A stretch of DNA of 29,544 nt from Ichthyophonus hoferi (taxonomy: Eukaryota; Opisthokonta; Ichthyosporea; Ichthyophonida; Ichthyophonidae), in the NCBI GenBank assembly GCA_002751075.1, contig NAOQ01000127.1, positions 82,807 to 112,350 of the forward strand, written 5' to 3'. Below the pieces are notes generated by a model, which ran no database searches, was not told the DNA's origin, and saw only the letters and a list, made by a program, of their open reading frames with translations. The translations under genes and the position numbers were made by a program. Shown here piece after piece: positions 10,621-27,739 of the stretch. Numbering within the stretch: the stretch's first letter is position 1; each line of letters opens with the position of its first letter.

Positions 10621-12019
10621 CAAATCAGTTTCCTAATATTTACTATTGTTTAACATGCATTAAAGTGAAGTATCTGAGATAAAGTTCAGAAAAATTGCCA
10701 TAAATGTCTATATATAAGCGAGGAGGTGTTGACCGTGATAAAAAAATCTAGTTATGTGCCACACCGTTAAAATAATAAATAATGTAAAGACCATTACTAC
10801 CAATTAACTAGATCCATCCTCTAAGTAGTACATCGTTCCAAATCTACTCATGTTTGGCACACATGCAAAATACTTGAATACAATATGCAACATGTGCCGA
10901 TATTACCGTATATGACAACAGACTGATCAAGTGGACATTGCGTAAAAATGTGCCATAGTTGATTGGATTTGCTAATATGCAACTGTTTACTTTTATGACT
11001 GACTGGGACTAGCCAGATTCCTTACAAAGACAGACTCTATGGCTGGGCCACTGAACCTTATTTGGGATTAATCCCTAGATTTACTGTTAATAAATATATT
11101 TTGGTCGAAAATATGATCTGTATTATTATATATAGGACTGTTAGTCTTCAATTTTAAGAGTGCAACTCAATAAAAGGAGAAAGAATTATTGTATTTTACC
11201 CAGCCAAGATTAGTCAAGACATGGACAAAATTAACTTATGCATATAAAATTTAATTCGCCTAAAGAAGTTCTTGTCTTCTTGGACAACGACCCAGCCTGA
11301 ATTGGACTGTATTACCAGCATATTTGCTATTCCATAAAATACTCGAATGATTAGCTGGTTCTATATATGAACAGATTGTATCAGGTAAAAAATATATTAT
11401 GAACTACTTGGCAATATTTTTCTCCACCAGGGCTATGATACCCTGTCCTTGCTAAGTAAAACCAAAAAAGGAGACGCTTAGCTAGAAATAAATAACAACA
11501 TATAAGTATACCTAGGACCAGAGAACCATTTTATTTTAGTGAAAACTACTTCTTGACACCAATTCCATATCCGGTTTGTATTGCCTACCAACATATATGT
11601 TAAGTTTGGCTAATACATTCAAAACTTCAACTTTTATTACCTGTATTTCCACCCAAGGGTACAGCTAACTTGATTTGGTTTTACCAAAGTAGTGACAACA
11701 GAAGCCAGTATTAACCTATGAGGATAAGGTACCACTTTTACGGGATACCAATCAAATAATTAGGATTCATATACACCTTGGTGTATTTCACCTCTGAAAA
11801 ACATGAAGGGAATGTGCAAATAATAACAAAAAAGGAACTAAAGATCACGACTACATCTAAAACACCATTGTCTTTTCTCAACCTTTTCGCTAAATTTACA
11901 GCCATGTCACATAGCCGAAGAGTAAAGCCAATCACATTACATGCCGTTAGATCCATATAGATAGCTAATTGGGTAATATATATGTACATAGATGCTTCCA
12001 CCACTAATATTCACTGAAA
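10621..12019. other. AT-rich intergenic stretch and Arp1 3' flank
   Basis: No supportable gene. The part next to 12019 should hold the Arp1 3' UTR. ORFs of 60 and 88 codons overlap on opposite strands at 11738-12004, and neither resembles a known family. A short LDND run near 11280 is too little to call a transposase remnant. Confidence 0.45.
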
Positions 12020-17329
<5,310 letters not shown>

Positions 17330-17539
17330 GGTGTCAGTCAAACCTGTGCGAGTAGAGGAGGCTGTTAAACATTGGTGTAGCATTTTTATTCTATAGTCTT
17401 TGTAGGCCTAATTGGCTTAAAGCAGGTGGTCCCCCTAGACTGGGATTATAACCACCTCTTCCTATTAACGAACTACATAACAAGGTACACCATGTCAGTC
17501 TAGTAGGACCTCTCTAGACTACGGTTAATTGATATCTTA

Positions 17540-18240
17540 CTATGCTTGGGAATAATAGAGATAATAGAGGGAAAAGAGAAGAATGTAGATGACTAGAGAG
17601 GGGGAGGGGGAGGAGGAGAAAAAAAAACCCCCATAGCTAAAGGACCAGAGGAGAGGGAAAGGACAAAAAAGATGTATAAAATTGGTCGAGTAAATATGGG
17701 CATGTATGCCATTCAACAAGGCGAGTAACCTTGGGGCACAAGAAGATACATACACTACGAGATAAAGGAGGTAAGAGAGAACAAGAAAAGGGAGGTCAAA
17801 AAAGAGAAAGATAAAATGTAATAGGAAAGGTGGACAAAAAAATTTAAAAAGTAAAATTTTTGAAAAAGCGCAAGTGGTGAAACCAGGTATAGAACGCACC
17901 ATAGGAGAAAATAATAATAGCTTTGACCAAAAAACAACCAGAGAGAAGAAAAAGAGAAAGGAGGAGTAGGGTGTAGATAAATAGGAGAAAAAATATAGAA
18001 TATGATAGGAAGAAAAGCAGAGAATAACTTGATTAGAAAAAGGGAAATCATAGATAGAGAGAAAAAACCAAAGGAAGGTGAGAAAGTGAGAGAGAACATC
18101 AGCACACAGAAATAGAAAGGTAGTGGAGAACTGGGTGGCCTAGATCGTTGCCTCCTATTTGCCTTTATTACTCCTTTAGGTGTCTCACCATACAACACAA
18201 ATTAAAATGACAAAAGAAAGAAATTTTGCTCAAAGGAAAA
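17540..18240. repeat. Purine-rich tract upstream of Arp1
   Basis: About 700 bases dominated by GA/AAG runs on the plus strand. It is thus pyrimidine-rich on the Arp1 sense strand and lies 200-900 bases before its start codon. ORFs of 120 and 147 codons on the minus strand here are Phe/Ser/Leu-rich artefacts of this composition. Could belong to the Arp1 promoter or 5' UTR. Confidence 0.65.
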
Positions 18241-18541
18241 AAAATTGAGAATGCAGCAAAAAAATAATTTTAATTGTACGTAGATATACATTATTTTGCT
18301 GTTTTATGTTCTTGGCCTAGTCAAATACTACTATCACACTAAGATAATCACACAACGGTCTACATGTTACTACTTCTTTTAAGTTAGAGCATTCAAAAAA
18401 ACCGTACCCACCGTAACAGACGACTATAGTATGCTAACCCCCTCTACACCGCTAATACTACTACTAATACTATTACTATACTACAGCTCCTCCTATCTAA
18501 CTGTACACTATAATAATATTTATTCCACTCCCTCCCACCGG

Positions 18542-18681
18542 CCAATCACCTTCCAGTACAATAAATTGATCGATCTGTCTGTTATTGGTCGTGGGTGGCA
18601 CATGATTGGTTGGCCTATTGATTTTGTTAGTTTTATATCCAACAATTATTGGTTAATTAAATTTATATTATTTCCGATTGG
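18542..18681. promoter_or_regulatory. Cluster of five CCAAT/ATTGG boxes
   Basis: CCAAT occurs at 18542-18546 and ATTGG at 18584-18588, 18605-18609, 18648-18652 and 18677-18681. Such spacing is typical of NF-Y (HAP) bound promoters. It sits between the divergent Arp1 and kinase genes, 1.2 kb and 1.9 kb from their start codons. CCAAT is fairly frequent across this window, so function is an inference. Confidence 0.35.
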
Positions 18682-18699
18682 CTAGTTTTTTTTTTCAAG

Positions 18700-18827
18700 G
18701 CTTAAAGACGAGATAAACTGCTATATTTTCATATTGTAAATATTATATTCCTAAAACTATATTATATTACTAATACTAGACTATATTTTCCCTAAAAATC
18801 TATTTTATTACTATACTATATTATTCC

Positions 18828-18859
<32 letters not shown>
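18700..18859. repeat. TA/ATT-rich satellite before the gap
   Basis: Degenerate repeats of about 50 bases (TATTACTATACTATATT type) run into a pure TA tract at 18830-18859, where the assembly stops. Confidence 0.85.
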
Positions 18860-19249
18860 NNNNNNNNNNNNNNNNNNNNNNNNNNNNNNNNNNNNNNNNN
18901 NNNNNNNNNNNNNNNNNNNNNNNNNNNNNNNNNNNNNNNNNNNNNNNNNNNNNNNNNNNNNNNNNNNNNNNNNNNNNNNNNNNNNNNNNNNNNNNNNNNN
19001 NNNNNNNNNNNNNNNNNNNNNNNNNNNNNNNNNNNNNNNNNNNNNNNNNNNNNNNNNNNNNNNNNNNNNNNNNNNNNNNNNNNNNNNNNNNNNNNNNNNN
19101 NNNNNNNNNNNNNNNNNNNNNNNNNNNNNNNNNNNNNNNNNNNNNNNNNNNNNNNNNNNNNNNNNNNNNNNNNNNNNNNNNNNNNNNNNNNNNNNNNNNN
19201 NNNNNNNNNNNNNNNNNNNNNNNNNNNNNNNNNNNNNNNNNNNNNNNNN
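18860..19249. other. Assembly gap (390 N)
   Basis: An unresolved run of N flanked on both sides by the same TA-rich repeat. It probably reflects repeat length that could not be assembled; the true size is unknown. Confidence 0.99.
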
Positions 19250-19345
19250 TACTATTATAAGTATATATACCTAACTAATATTATATTACTAATACTATAC
19301 TATTATTTACCTTAAACTACTATTTATTACTATACTATATTATTA

Positions 19346-19386
<41 letters not shown>

Positions 19387-19620
19387 CTATACTATATTAT
19401 TCTTAAAAAATATATTATATTACTAATACTATACTATATTATTACTGTTACTATTATTTTATATTATAAATATTAATACTACTATTACTATACTATATTA
19501 CTATTATTATTACTGCTACTAATACTATCGCAATTGCTATTACTATTATCTCTACTGTGCTTACTGTGCTTCTATTATTACTATTACTGTTACTATTTTT
19601 ATTACTGTATGGCTCTTCCC
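19250..19620. repeat. TA and ATT/ACT microsatellite after the gap
   Basis: Continues the repeat seen before the gap, including a TA tract at about 19350-19384, then shifts to ATT, ACT and CTG-like trinucleotides up to about 19610. Confidence 0.85.
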
Positions 19621-20554
19621 ACTACTATTGTGCGAATTTAATATCTTGCTAGTACTCTTAGAATATACCCCTGCAGGTTTCCTATTTATACCTTTTTCCT
19701 TTTGTAGCTTAGAGGTATTTTTTTATTTGGCAAGTATGTTTAACTTGTATTAATATATGCCTATAAACCTACACACTTTAAAATGTGTATTTATATATTA
19801 TTTACTATGCATCCTTGTATATACACTAACCTTATTTTGGTTAATCTTTAAGCATGCAAAAAACGTACTAGTTTGCTAAATACTTTAATAAATAAAGAAA
19901 GAATAAACAATATGCAAGTCATGTACACGTGTATACAGACATATTCATTCTTATGCATTTTTTGTCACGTTGTTGACGAGAAAAGGCTGTGTATACAAAT
20001 GGACAACTGTACAAATGTTTGCAGTGGGATTCACTAGTGTAGAAAAAACATATACACCCCTTTAAGGGGGCATACCTAAGAGGGTAAATATATCTATGCT
20101 GTCCCATGTATAGACATACAGTACATGTTATGATAGTGATCCCAACTTCAAGTCATCCTTAAATTACTTGACACTTAAAATTAGCGAATTCTGACTTTAA
20201 TTACAAGATTTGCCTTTTAGTGCAAGCCTTCACAACGCACAATCAACTACCAATTAGCTAAATACCATTGGCACCTCTTGTCATCAGTAAACTTAATATG
20301 GAACACTGCTGTGTATGTGTAAAAATTTATAAACATCACTTCATAGAAACTTTAGGGTCTGTCTGTCTATGCATTGTAGGCTGGTACTAGATAGAACTGT
20401 GCGCCCTGCTGTGTTGAATTAACATTTTCTTTACTTAGTGGTCTCTCTCATGCCTTCCCGTTGTAGTGGGGATTATAACTTCCTGTTTTGTTCAACCCAC
20501 AGCCCATAGGAAGTCTCATACAGCCTTCTCCTCAACTATAAATTAACCTTTACC
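19621..20554. other. Upstream region of the kinase gene
   Basis: About 930 bases with no supportable exon. The last 130 bases are richer in GC and CT and lead to ACC before the start codon, consistent with a 5' UTR. A 5' noncoding exon further upstream cannot be excluded. Confidence 0.4.
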
Positions 20555-23500
20555 ATGACTCTTGATACTCTGGTCGAGTTAGAACCACTGGAAAGCAAAT
20601 ACAGCATTGGGAAGGTATTGGGAGAGGGGGGATTTTCAGTTGTAAGGTTTGGCATTGACAAGGAAACCAAGAAGAGGGTGGCTATAAAATATATCAAGAA
20701 AGAAAAGGCCTATGATGGGATGAACCTGGAGACAGAGATCTTGGCCATGAGCAGGCTAGGCAACCATGCCAATATACTATCCTTCTATGGGCTGTATCAG
20801 AGCCCCAGGCATTATATCATGGTGGTGGAGTATATGAAAGGAGGTAGGTAGCTGTATATAGAGGCTACTGGTATCAGTCCATACCTCTAGGACTATTCTC
20901 TCACATGCTACTTTGTTTCAGGAGACTGGAACCATAGTTATATACACATCCCTCCAGCCCCTACCCAATTATATTTTTATATTTAATGTTCCGCTTTATT
21001 ATGTTGTATATTGAAAATATCGGTATATTTTTATTCCTTCTGGTATTTGCAGGATATAGCATGATAACCATAGGGTCTACCAATGGTTAGAGTCTAAGTA
21101 GTATAAGGCCTCCTAGTATTAGTATTATTGAGCCCCATTTCACCCCCTAATGATTGATTGGTCTACCTCTCATTCCTATGTAATAATTGGTTGTAGGCCA
21201 CCTGCTGGATCTCCTGGTTTCCAAAGCCCGTTCACGGACAGTCCCCTATTCAGAAAGTGGGATTGCACTTGTATTGCATCAAGTATATACCTCTATCTAT
21301 AGATATAACCATATGCATTGATCTCTGCATCTATGTATATCTAAGTCTATCTATGTGTATCTATGTATCTGATGGGAGGTCAGGGTGTGCTTTACTTGTG
21401 TTACCTGTACGTCCAAATACCCTAAGTATGTAAACCAGCAGAAGAAGGCAGAGTCATTAAATCGTACTTGGTACTATTTCCTTTGGGTTAGATGTGTCTC
21501 TTTATAGATAGGAGCCAAGCACTGAGGAGATATAATAAGGCCTGCAAGGTCTTATCGTACTGTGAAATATATGAAAATTACCCTAGACATTTGGAAAATC
21601 CCTAGTGGTTTTGTTTAAATGTTATGTTTTTGTTATGAGGCATATTTAAAATAATATGTGTAATTATATATTTCGGTTTTGAATTGACATAAAATTATAG
21701 ACCAGTGCAATAATTGTCATAACTGTGGTTTCATAAGATTGTGTTAACGATAGAAAACTAATCAAATATTATGCATGATTCAGCATGCACCACTTGGTTC
21801 TTTGAAGATATGAGAGTTACATGACATGCCTGTGCCCCTGTTGGTTGGTATATATTTTTGAATCATAGATCATAATGATTGGTGTTAACATTGTGATAAA
21901 GATAATATGGGAGGAGACTAATGCAATGATTGATTGCTATAGATCGTGAGTGCAGTGGCCCACTGTCACAAGCATCATATCCTACATAGGGATATCAAAG
22001 CAGACAACATCCTCCTGGTCAGCACGGACAGCCAAGAGCATCTGGATATTAAAGAGGTAAGAGATAAGAGATAGGGGTGAAAGAAGTATCTAGCTGCGCC
22101 ACTGTTTTTGTCAGTTATCTTATCTGCTTTTATGTCCCTTTGTGGCAATACCGGTATTAACCCTATCTACTACCTCTTGTTTGTTTGGCTAAAAATACGT
22201 TTCTAATCGCGTGCATGACTACCTTTTGCAGGGCATGCGCTGTGTTGTACAAGCATTGATATATTATTATTATTATTAGTGACATGATCGCCTTGATAGT
22301 CCGGTGCTTTTTCTCAATTTCATATACATGTGTTTACCTTTTGCACTAAAATATTTACTTATTTTTTTGCATATATTAATACTTATGTGGATTATTGCAC
22401 CAGCGCTCTAGTTTAAAAATGTGTCAACATATTATGTATATACCAGTCTCAATGCAAAGATTATCCAATCCTTCACTATTTGGTCCCTTTTCCATATATG
22501 AGATGTGGTTAGTTAGATATCTGACCGTTTTATTGGTCCGTCATTATCAGGCCCTACCCTATTCTACATTCCCCCTCCTATCACCATTCTTTGTTAAACT
22601 TTATATTAGAATAATATACACACTAACTTACGAAACATTCTTCTCCCCATGTATGCAGTCATCCGTAAGGCTAGCAGATTTTGGACTAGCCCTTGAACTG
22701 GATCCATTGAATTTACCTATAGAAGGGTCTGGAACTATATATTACATGGCCCCCGAGAGAGTCAGGGGGGATCCATATGATGAGAAGAGTGACATATTCT
22801 CCATTGGGGTTTTAATGTATATTCTATTATGTGGTATGCATTCATATTGGCCTTTTTTTAAGTCCATTCGCCTCTATGTTATTATACTATTAAATATGTT
22901 TTTTTGTTTTGTTAATAAATGTACATATATATATATTAGGTTTAATGATAAAAAGAAAACATGAGAAGGATATGCTATCCGATGAGTATTTATATTTCCA
23001 CCCGTGTTACCAATACATTGACTGCACCTTCTTTTCCTTCCTCTGGTCGATCATATGGCAATTTGTTTTCATCTGTTCATCTATATTACCTATCCTGTCT
23101 ATTAATTTACCACATATTATTAATGTATTGACATGTATTTTCGTTTTAGTATCCCATATCACGGCGTAGTTTTGACTGTGTTATAACCTTCCTGTCCTTT
23201 GTAGAAATCTTGTACTCTCTATACCCATTAGCCATTAGTATTCTTATGGCCAGCCACGTACATAAACACCACCCCTGTTTTGACTACCATATATATATAT
23301 CCTAGGCCCCCTGTGCTGTCTGTGCATTGTGATTACTCTCCAGGCCCTGAGGACTTACATTATACTCTATAAAAGGTCATTTTCCTTTTTATGGAAAAAC
23401 CCGGGAAGACATCATTGAGGCCATCTTGAACCCTAGCGAACCTACCTATAGCAATGCATTCACTGGCATTAGTGACGCTTGTATGACACTTCTGCGAGAC

Positions 23501-26500
23501 GGATTACTGGCCAAGGTACTGGAGGGGGTGGCCTGAGTAGTAAACCTCTGACATGCTCTATGATGTTGGATTATGTGATCTGTGTGCATGACTCACTAGT
23601 AGATTTTTATAATTTGGACATAATAATGGATATTATTTTTTTAACATGTGGTACTTAGTACTTAACGTTTAATGGCTATTATTGAAGATGTATTATTTAA
23701 TATATTAAGTATGATTTATCTATTGGGACTAGTTTGGATATCCCTGCCAGCGCGTATATGTATATATGCCTATACGTATATAGCTATGTTATTTATTCCT
23801 TTGAGGATAAACCTCCTGGGGTCAAGATGTGAGGCTAATATTGAAAATGGCCACAGGCACATCTTTGCACATTATTCACATGATTGACTATGTGCACACC
23901 ATTGTATGAGTATATTGCTCTTTTAGCCTGATCCAATAGATACACGTTCTTCATATATATATGTATATATTACAACTCTTACCTAATACCCTTTCTTGCT
24001 TTTTGTTGCTATCTGTGTAGGACCCAAACCAGCGCCCATCAGCCACCCAATTACTGTCCAACCCATGGCTGACAGGTCAATCAGCATCAACCTTGGAGAT
24101 CAAAGGAGCAATTGAGGCACTTCGAAGTTTTTCTCTTCGAAAAAAATTTCGTGGGGTTAGTTTATGCACTACCCTTCCTTAGAGAGGTGTTATCACATGT
24201 ATTGTCATATGTGTATATGTGTTGCTTGTCTTCAATATAGTACTTTAAACCTCACTAACACGCCCCCCATGTTTCATTGTATATTTATATATAGATTGAT
24301 AGATGTACACATATACATTTATCATGCTTTTCATTCCCTATTATCCCACATGCTTTTGCATACAGGATTATTATTCATCTACTACTACTACTACTATTGT
24401 CCATCTGACATTCTCCTTCTTTGTTCATTTTTTTATTATTTTTTTCTTCCTTTTAAATTGTTTTATTGTTTTAACTTTGCCTTGCCAACAACATACTTCA
24501 TCTGACGATTGTTATTAACCTCCTGTTGCTCATCCCCTCTCTCTGTATATGTTACATTTTCTTATATTTTCGTTGATACTCCAGGTAATTCAGGCCATCG
24601 TGGCTGGTGGTCGTCTGAAGTCAATCCTTCTCGCCCTGCGGAAAGAACGACTGATTCTGGAACTACTGGACTACAACCTCTCAATAGAAGATTTTAAACA
24701 ACTTGTTAGTGCATTTCAGAGGCAGGGCTGGGGTAAGGTGATGTTGGATGAGAAGGACTTTGTGCGTGTGGTACTGGACAAATTACACCTGCTGTCTGTC
24801 GATCTGGCCAATAGATTATTTGATGTATTCCAAGTCCAGGGTAAGGTAGGCACTATTGTGTACTCTTTCTCTTACAATGTCTTTCCCCTCTTTCTCTTTC
24901 TTTATTTCTATATATCCTTTCTCTTTTAAAATCACTTAGGGTCTTGTTCTGGTATATATTATATCATTTTTCCTGATCCACATATGGCATGTGTTATTTA
25001 ATCTGGCCGGTAGTATAAAGCCTATATGCAATGTGTCAGTTTTAGAGTGCATTAGACTTTGACAAAGCCATTGTAGACTATCATGTTACTGATATGATTC
25101 CTTTATTTTTTAAATTTATTTTTCATAAATGATTTATGGGTTAACACCATAATTGTCTATCCCGTGGGGATCAGTGTCGCATGCCAACTTTATAATTAAC
25201 ATCTTTACATGTGGCATGCATAACGGGTCTAGGGTATGTAAAATATTCAGTGACTCCACCTATGTGAGGTTTTGTGTGAGTGATCTCTGTCATGGTTAAT
25301 GCCTTGTGCATGATGAAAGATAAAGAGAGACCGAGTGTTTAAGGTTCTGTAATCTATCACTCACTACTCTAGCCCACTAGTTTAGGCTCGCTCCTAGTTT
25401 ACGGCATGGCATAGCCATTCTGTTTAACTGGATGTGACAATGCGTTGAGCTGATACTCATGCTCATTACAGATTAATACACGAAATTTTGTTCTTGCTTT
25501 AGTATTTCGGGTTGGTAAAACACTGCAGGAGCGTATGGATATGGCATTTTGGCTATTTGATCCTGATCACTCAGGAACCATAGACAAGGTGGAGTTGTAT
25601 GTTATTGTATTGGAGAGTGTATTAGATTAATATATATGCATAGGGAAAAGGGCAGCTACATGCACCTTTCCAGTATGAATCAGTTGGGTAACATTATAGC
25701 ATATGAATAATCAAGAATGCCAAGAAAGAGATAAAATGCTCATTGGATTTTGAAGAAAGATTCTAAATAATTAGAAGAAAATGCGAGGTGGGGTGAATAG
25801 GACTGGACGTTTACACTGCATAATACATTCCGTTATTGACAACTCGTACCTTCATAGGTGGAATATTTTGACATGATAATATTCGTTCATAAATCAATGG
25901 GCTACAGTCCCCCCAGTCTAGAGACATTGGCCCACGACTTTGAAAATAGAGATAGTGATGGCAACAATTGTATCACTCGTGATGAGTTTGTCACTTTGAT
26001 TTCCCGGTGGGTTTGATATTGGACTAAGGGTAGGATGAATTGGTTGGGGGTTGAAGGCGTATGAGTGGGTATGGACTATCAGAGTCTGACATATTACTAC
26101 AGAGGGCATAGAAGATAACAGGCTTATTAGTCAGTAGTTTTATAGATACCACCTCATTTCTGTACCATTACAACTCATTTTACGGGATAGTTTGGTTGTG
26201 TATACTGACCTATAATTGTCCTTTCCCCATCTACATTGTGTTCTTTTTTTTTTGTTTCACTCAAAGTCATCCGCTGATTGTGAAATATATGAAAAGTATT
26301 GTTCGTATTCTGGCAGGACGGCACGAGGTGTTTCTAACTACATTGGGAAAGATCCTAAATTCACGAAGTGGGTGGGTATTTGTTCGATATCAAGGCATAT
26401 TTGGTTGGTGGAAAGAGCGATACATGGTACTTGACGAAGCCAACCTTATATTCTACAATGACGAAGACACGAGCCAGCTAGGGCTGGACACCATTCCTCT

Positions 26501-27098
26501 TATGCAGGCGCTCGTGACATACTATACAAATGACTACCCCCCTGCACGGGCTGATGATAAATTTGATCTCTCCTTTCAACCAGGTAGTCCTCTCTCTAGT
26601 TTTTCAGAGTTGTTAGGGATTGTCCCAGGGAGTGGTCGTCGAAGACGTAGTTCAGAAGGGGCAGAGGGGGGCCACCCCCAAACTAACCAACCAGCTGTGT
26701 CAAGGCGATCTCTTACCCCTGATTTGCCTACTATGAGTCCAAGTGATTCGGCACCTAGAACAGATTACGCCTCTTTGCACTCCCATCATGCTCGAGCTGA
26801 ATGTCCACCACGACTTAGTATTGAAACAAATGGTACATCTTTATGGATTGAGACAAAAACGAAGGATGAGATAGAGATGTGGGTACGACTGTTTGAAGCT
26901 ATAGGTGTGCGAATAATACGCACCCCTTTTATAAAGGGGAAAAGCAGTCCACGGGTTTTAGTTAACAGGCGAAATAGTATGAAACATAATCTTGGTCAAA
27001 AGATGCCCATAGATTTGGTTCATTTGCCACCTACACAACAAGAATTGGATGACCTGGCCCGGAAGATAAGAAATAGTGATATTAAGGATGGTATATAA
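20555..27098 (+). CDS. CaMK/CDPK-like kinase with EF-hands and C-terminal PH domain
   Basis: Predicted calcium-regulated Ser/Thr kinase with a membrane-lipid-binding module. Ten exons: 20555-20843, 21197-21282, 21943-22056, 22659-22833, 23376-23515, 24021-24155, 24585-24840, 25503-25588, 25858-26006, 26267-27098. All GT-AG and in phase, 753 residues. Kinase domain 16-285: Gly loop GEGGFSVVRFG (23-33), VAIK Lys45, HRDIKADN (140-147), DFG (170-172), APE (194-196), so catalytically complete. Residues about 295-335 (LRSFSLRKKFRGVIQAI) resemble the CaMK autoinhibitory/calmodulin-binding segment. EF-hand loops: DPDHSGTIDKVE (418-429) and DSDGNNCITRDE (459-470), both with usual Ca ligands; a degenerate EF-hand precedes them. 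PH domain 512-692 begins GWVFVRYQG and KERYMVLDE, ends with helix Trp682, and is interrupted by a Ser/Arg-rich insert (565-655) with R-x-x-S sites. Apicomplexan CDPK7 also joins kinase, EF-hands and PH, but as I recall in a different order. Confidence 0.95.
25589..25857 (+). other. Kinase intron 8 with repeated boundary sequence
   Basis: This 269-base intron splits the first canonical EF-hand loop just before its last two residues. The sequence AGGTGGA occurs at both the donor (CAAG|GTGGAG) and the acceptor (ATAG|GTGGAA). Reading through the intron keeps KVE and then ends after about 12 more codons, which would remove the second EF-hand and the PH domain. Confidence 0.75.
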
Positions 27099-27229
27099 GA
27101 TGCACGTGTATTCAGTCTTTTGTAAGGAATATGTATATATTATAAAAAGTAAAGATAGTGTTTTAACCATAGTGCAAGGATATATATTAGTGATAATACA
27201 CAAGTACTATATATTGCAAAGTTACTTAC

Positions 27230-27235
27230 AATAAA
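27230..27235 (+). promoter_or_regulatory. Polyadenylation signal AATAAA of the kinase gene
   Basis: A canonical AATAAA, with a second overlapping AATAAA four bases later, lies about 130 bases after the stop codon in an AT-rich 3' flank. Confidence 0.55.
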
Positions 27236-27239
27236 TAAA

Positions 27240-27739
27240 TTATCTGGTATATTTTTTGTTGATGATATAGTTAGGCAATAGAGCAACTATGATGGGTCAG
27301 GCCTCTGCCATGTTGATAACTATTAGTTAATCACATCACAATTGCTAGATACCACCATTTATAAACTTAATTGGTAACAATATTATGTTCATTGCCTATA
27401 TAACCTTAGATTACTACACCAAACTACTTTGATTGATTACGTTTATAGTTTCAGGGTACATATAACAAATAAAACCATAATGATGCATACAATTCTGTGC
27501 CTCTGACTAGTCATTCAATCGGAGTCATGCTGACACACAGTGACACATGCTCGACCCAGTCTGAAGGCAAACTACTTCGCAATCATCAGGATAAATATCA
27601 AAGATTCAGTTCTTAAAGGATAGAGAGTGCTTAATAATTTGTTATTGCTTTCCCACATTCTCATACAATAACCTATAGCAAACAAACACCACTAGCTACA
27701 TAAGATGACAAAGTAAAATCATGATGATCATTAATAGAT
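27240..27739. other. Gene-free AT-rich stretch
   Basis: No coding region or RNA gene is visible. A short block near 27675-27700 (CAAACACCACTAGCTACATA) nearly matches one near 6500 (CAAACCACACTAGCTACATA), suggesting more dispersed repeat material. Confidence 0.4.

Noticed and set aside
11225-11300. DDE transposase remnant (VLVFLDNDP on the plus strand)
   Set aside because: A nine-residue match to the mariner/pogo DN-P signature without flanking similarity or terminal repeats is too weak.
11738-12004. 88-codon ORF downstream of Arp1
   Set aside because: It lies in the expected Arp1 3' UTR, overlaps an equally plausible opposite ORF and matches nothing recognisable.
17540-18198. 120- and 147-codon minus-strand ORFs rich in Phe, Leu, Ser (possible membrane proteins)
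   Set aside because: They arise from the continuous purine-rich tract on the plus strand, overlap in different frames and have no motifs.
24164-24505. 113-codon ORF between kinase exons 6 and 7
   Set aside because: It is intronic, low complexity (Tyr, Phe, His) and ignores good splice sites on both sides.
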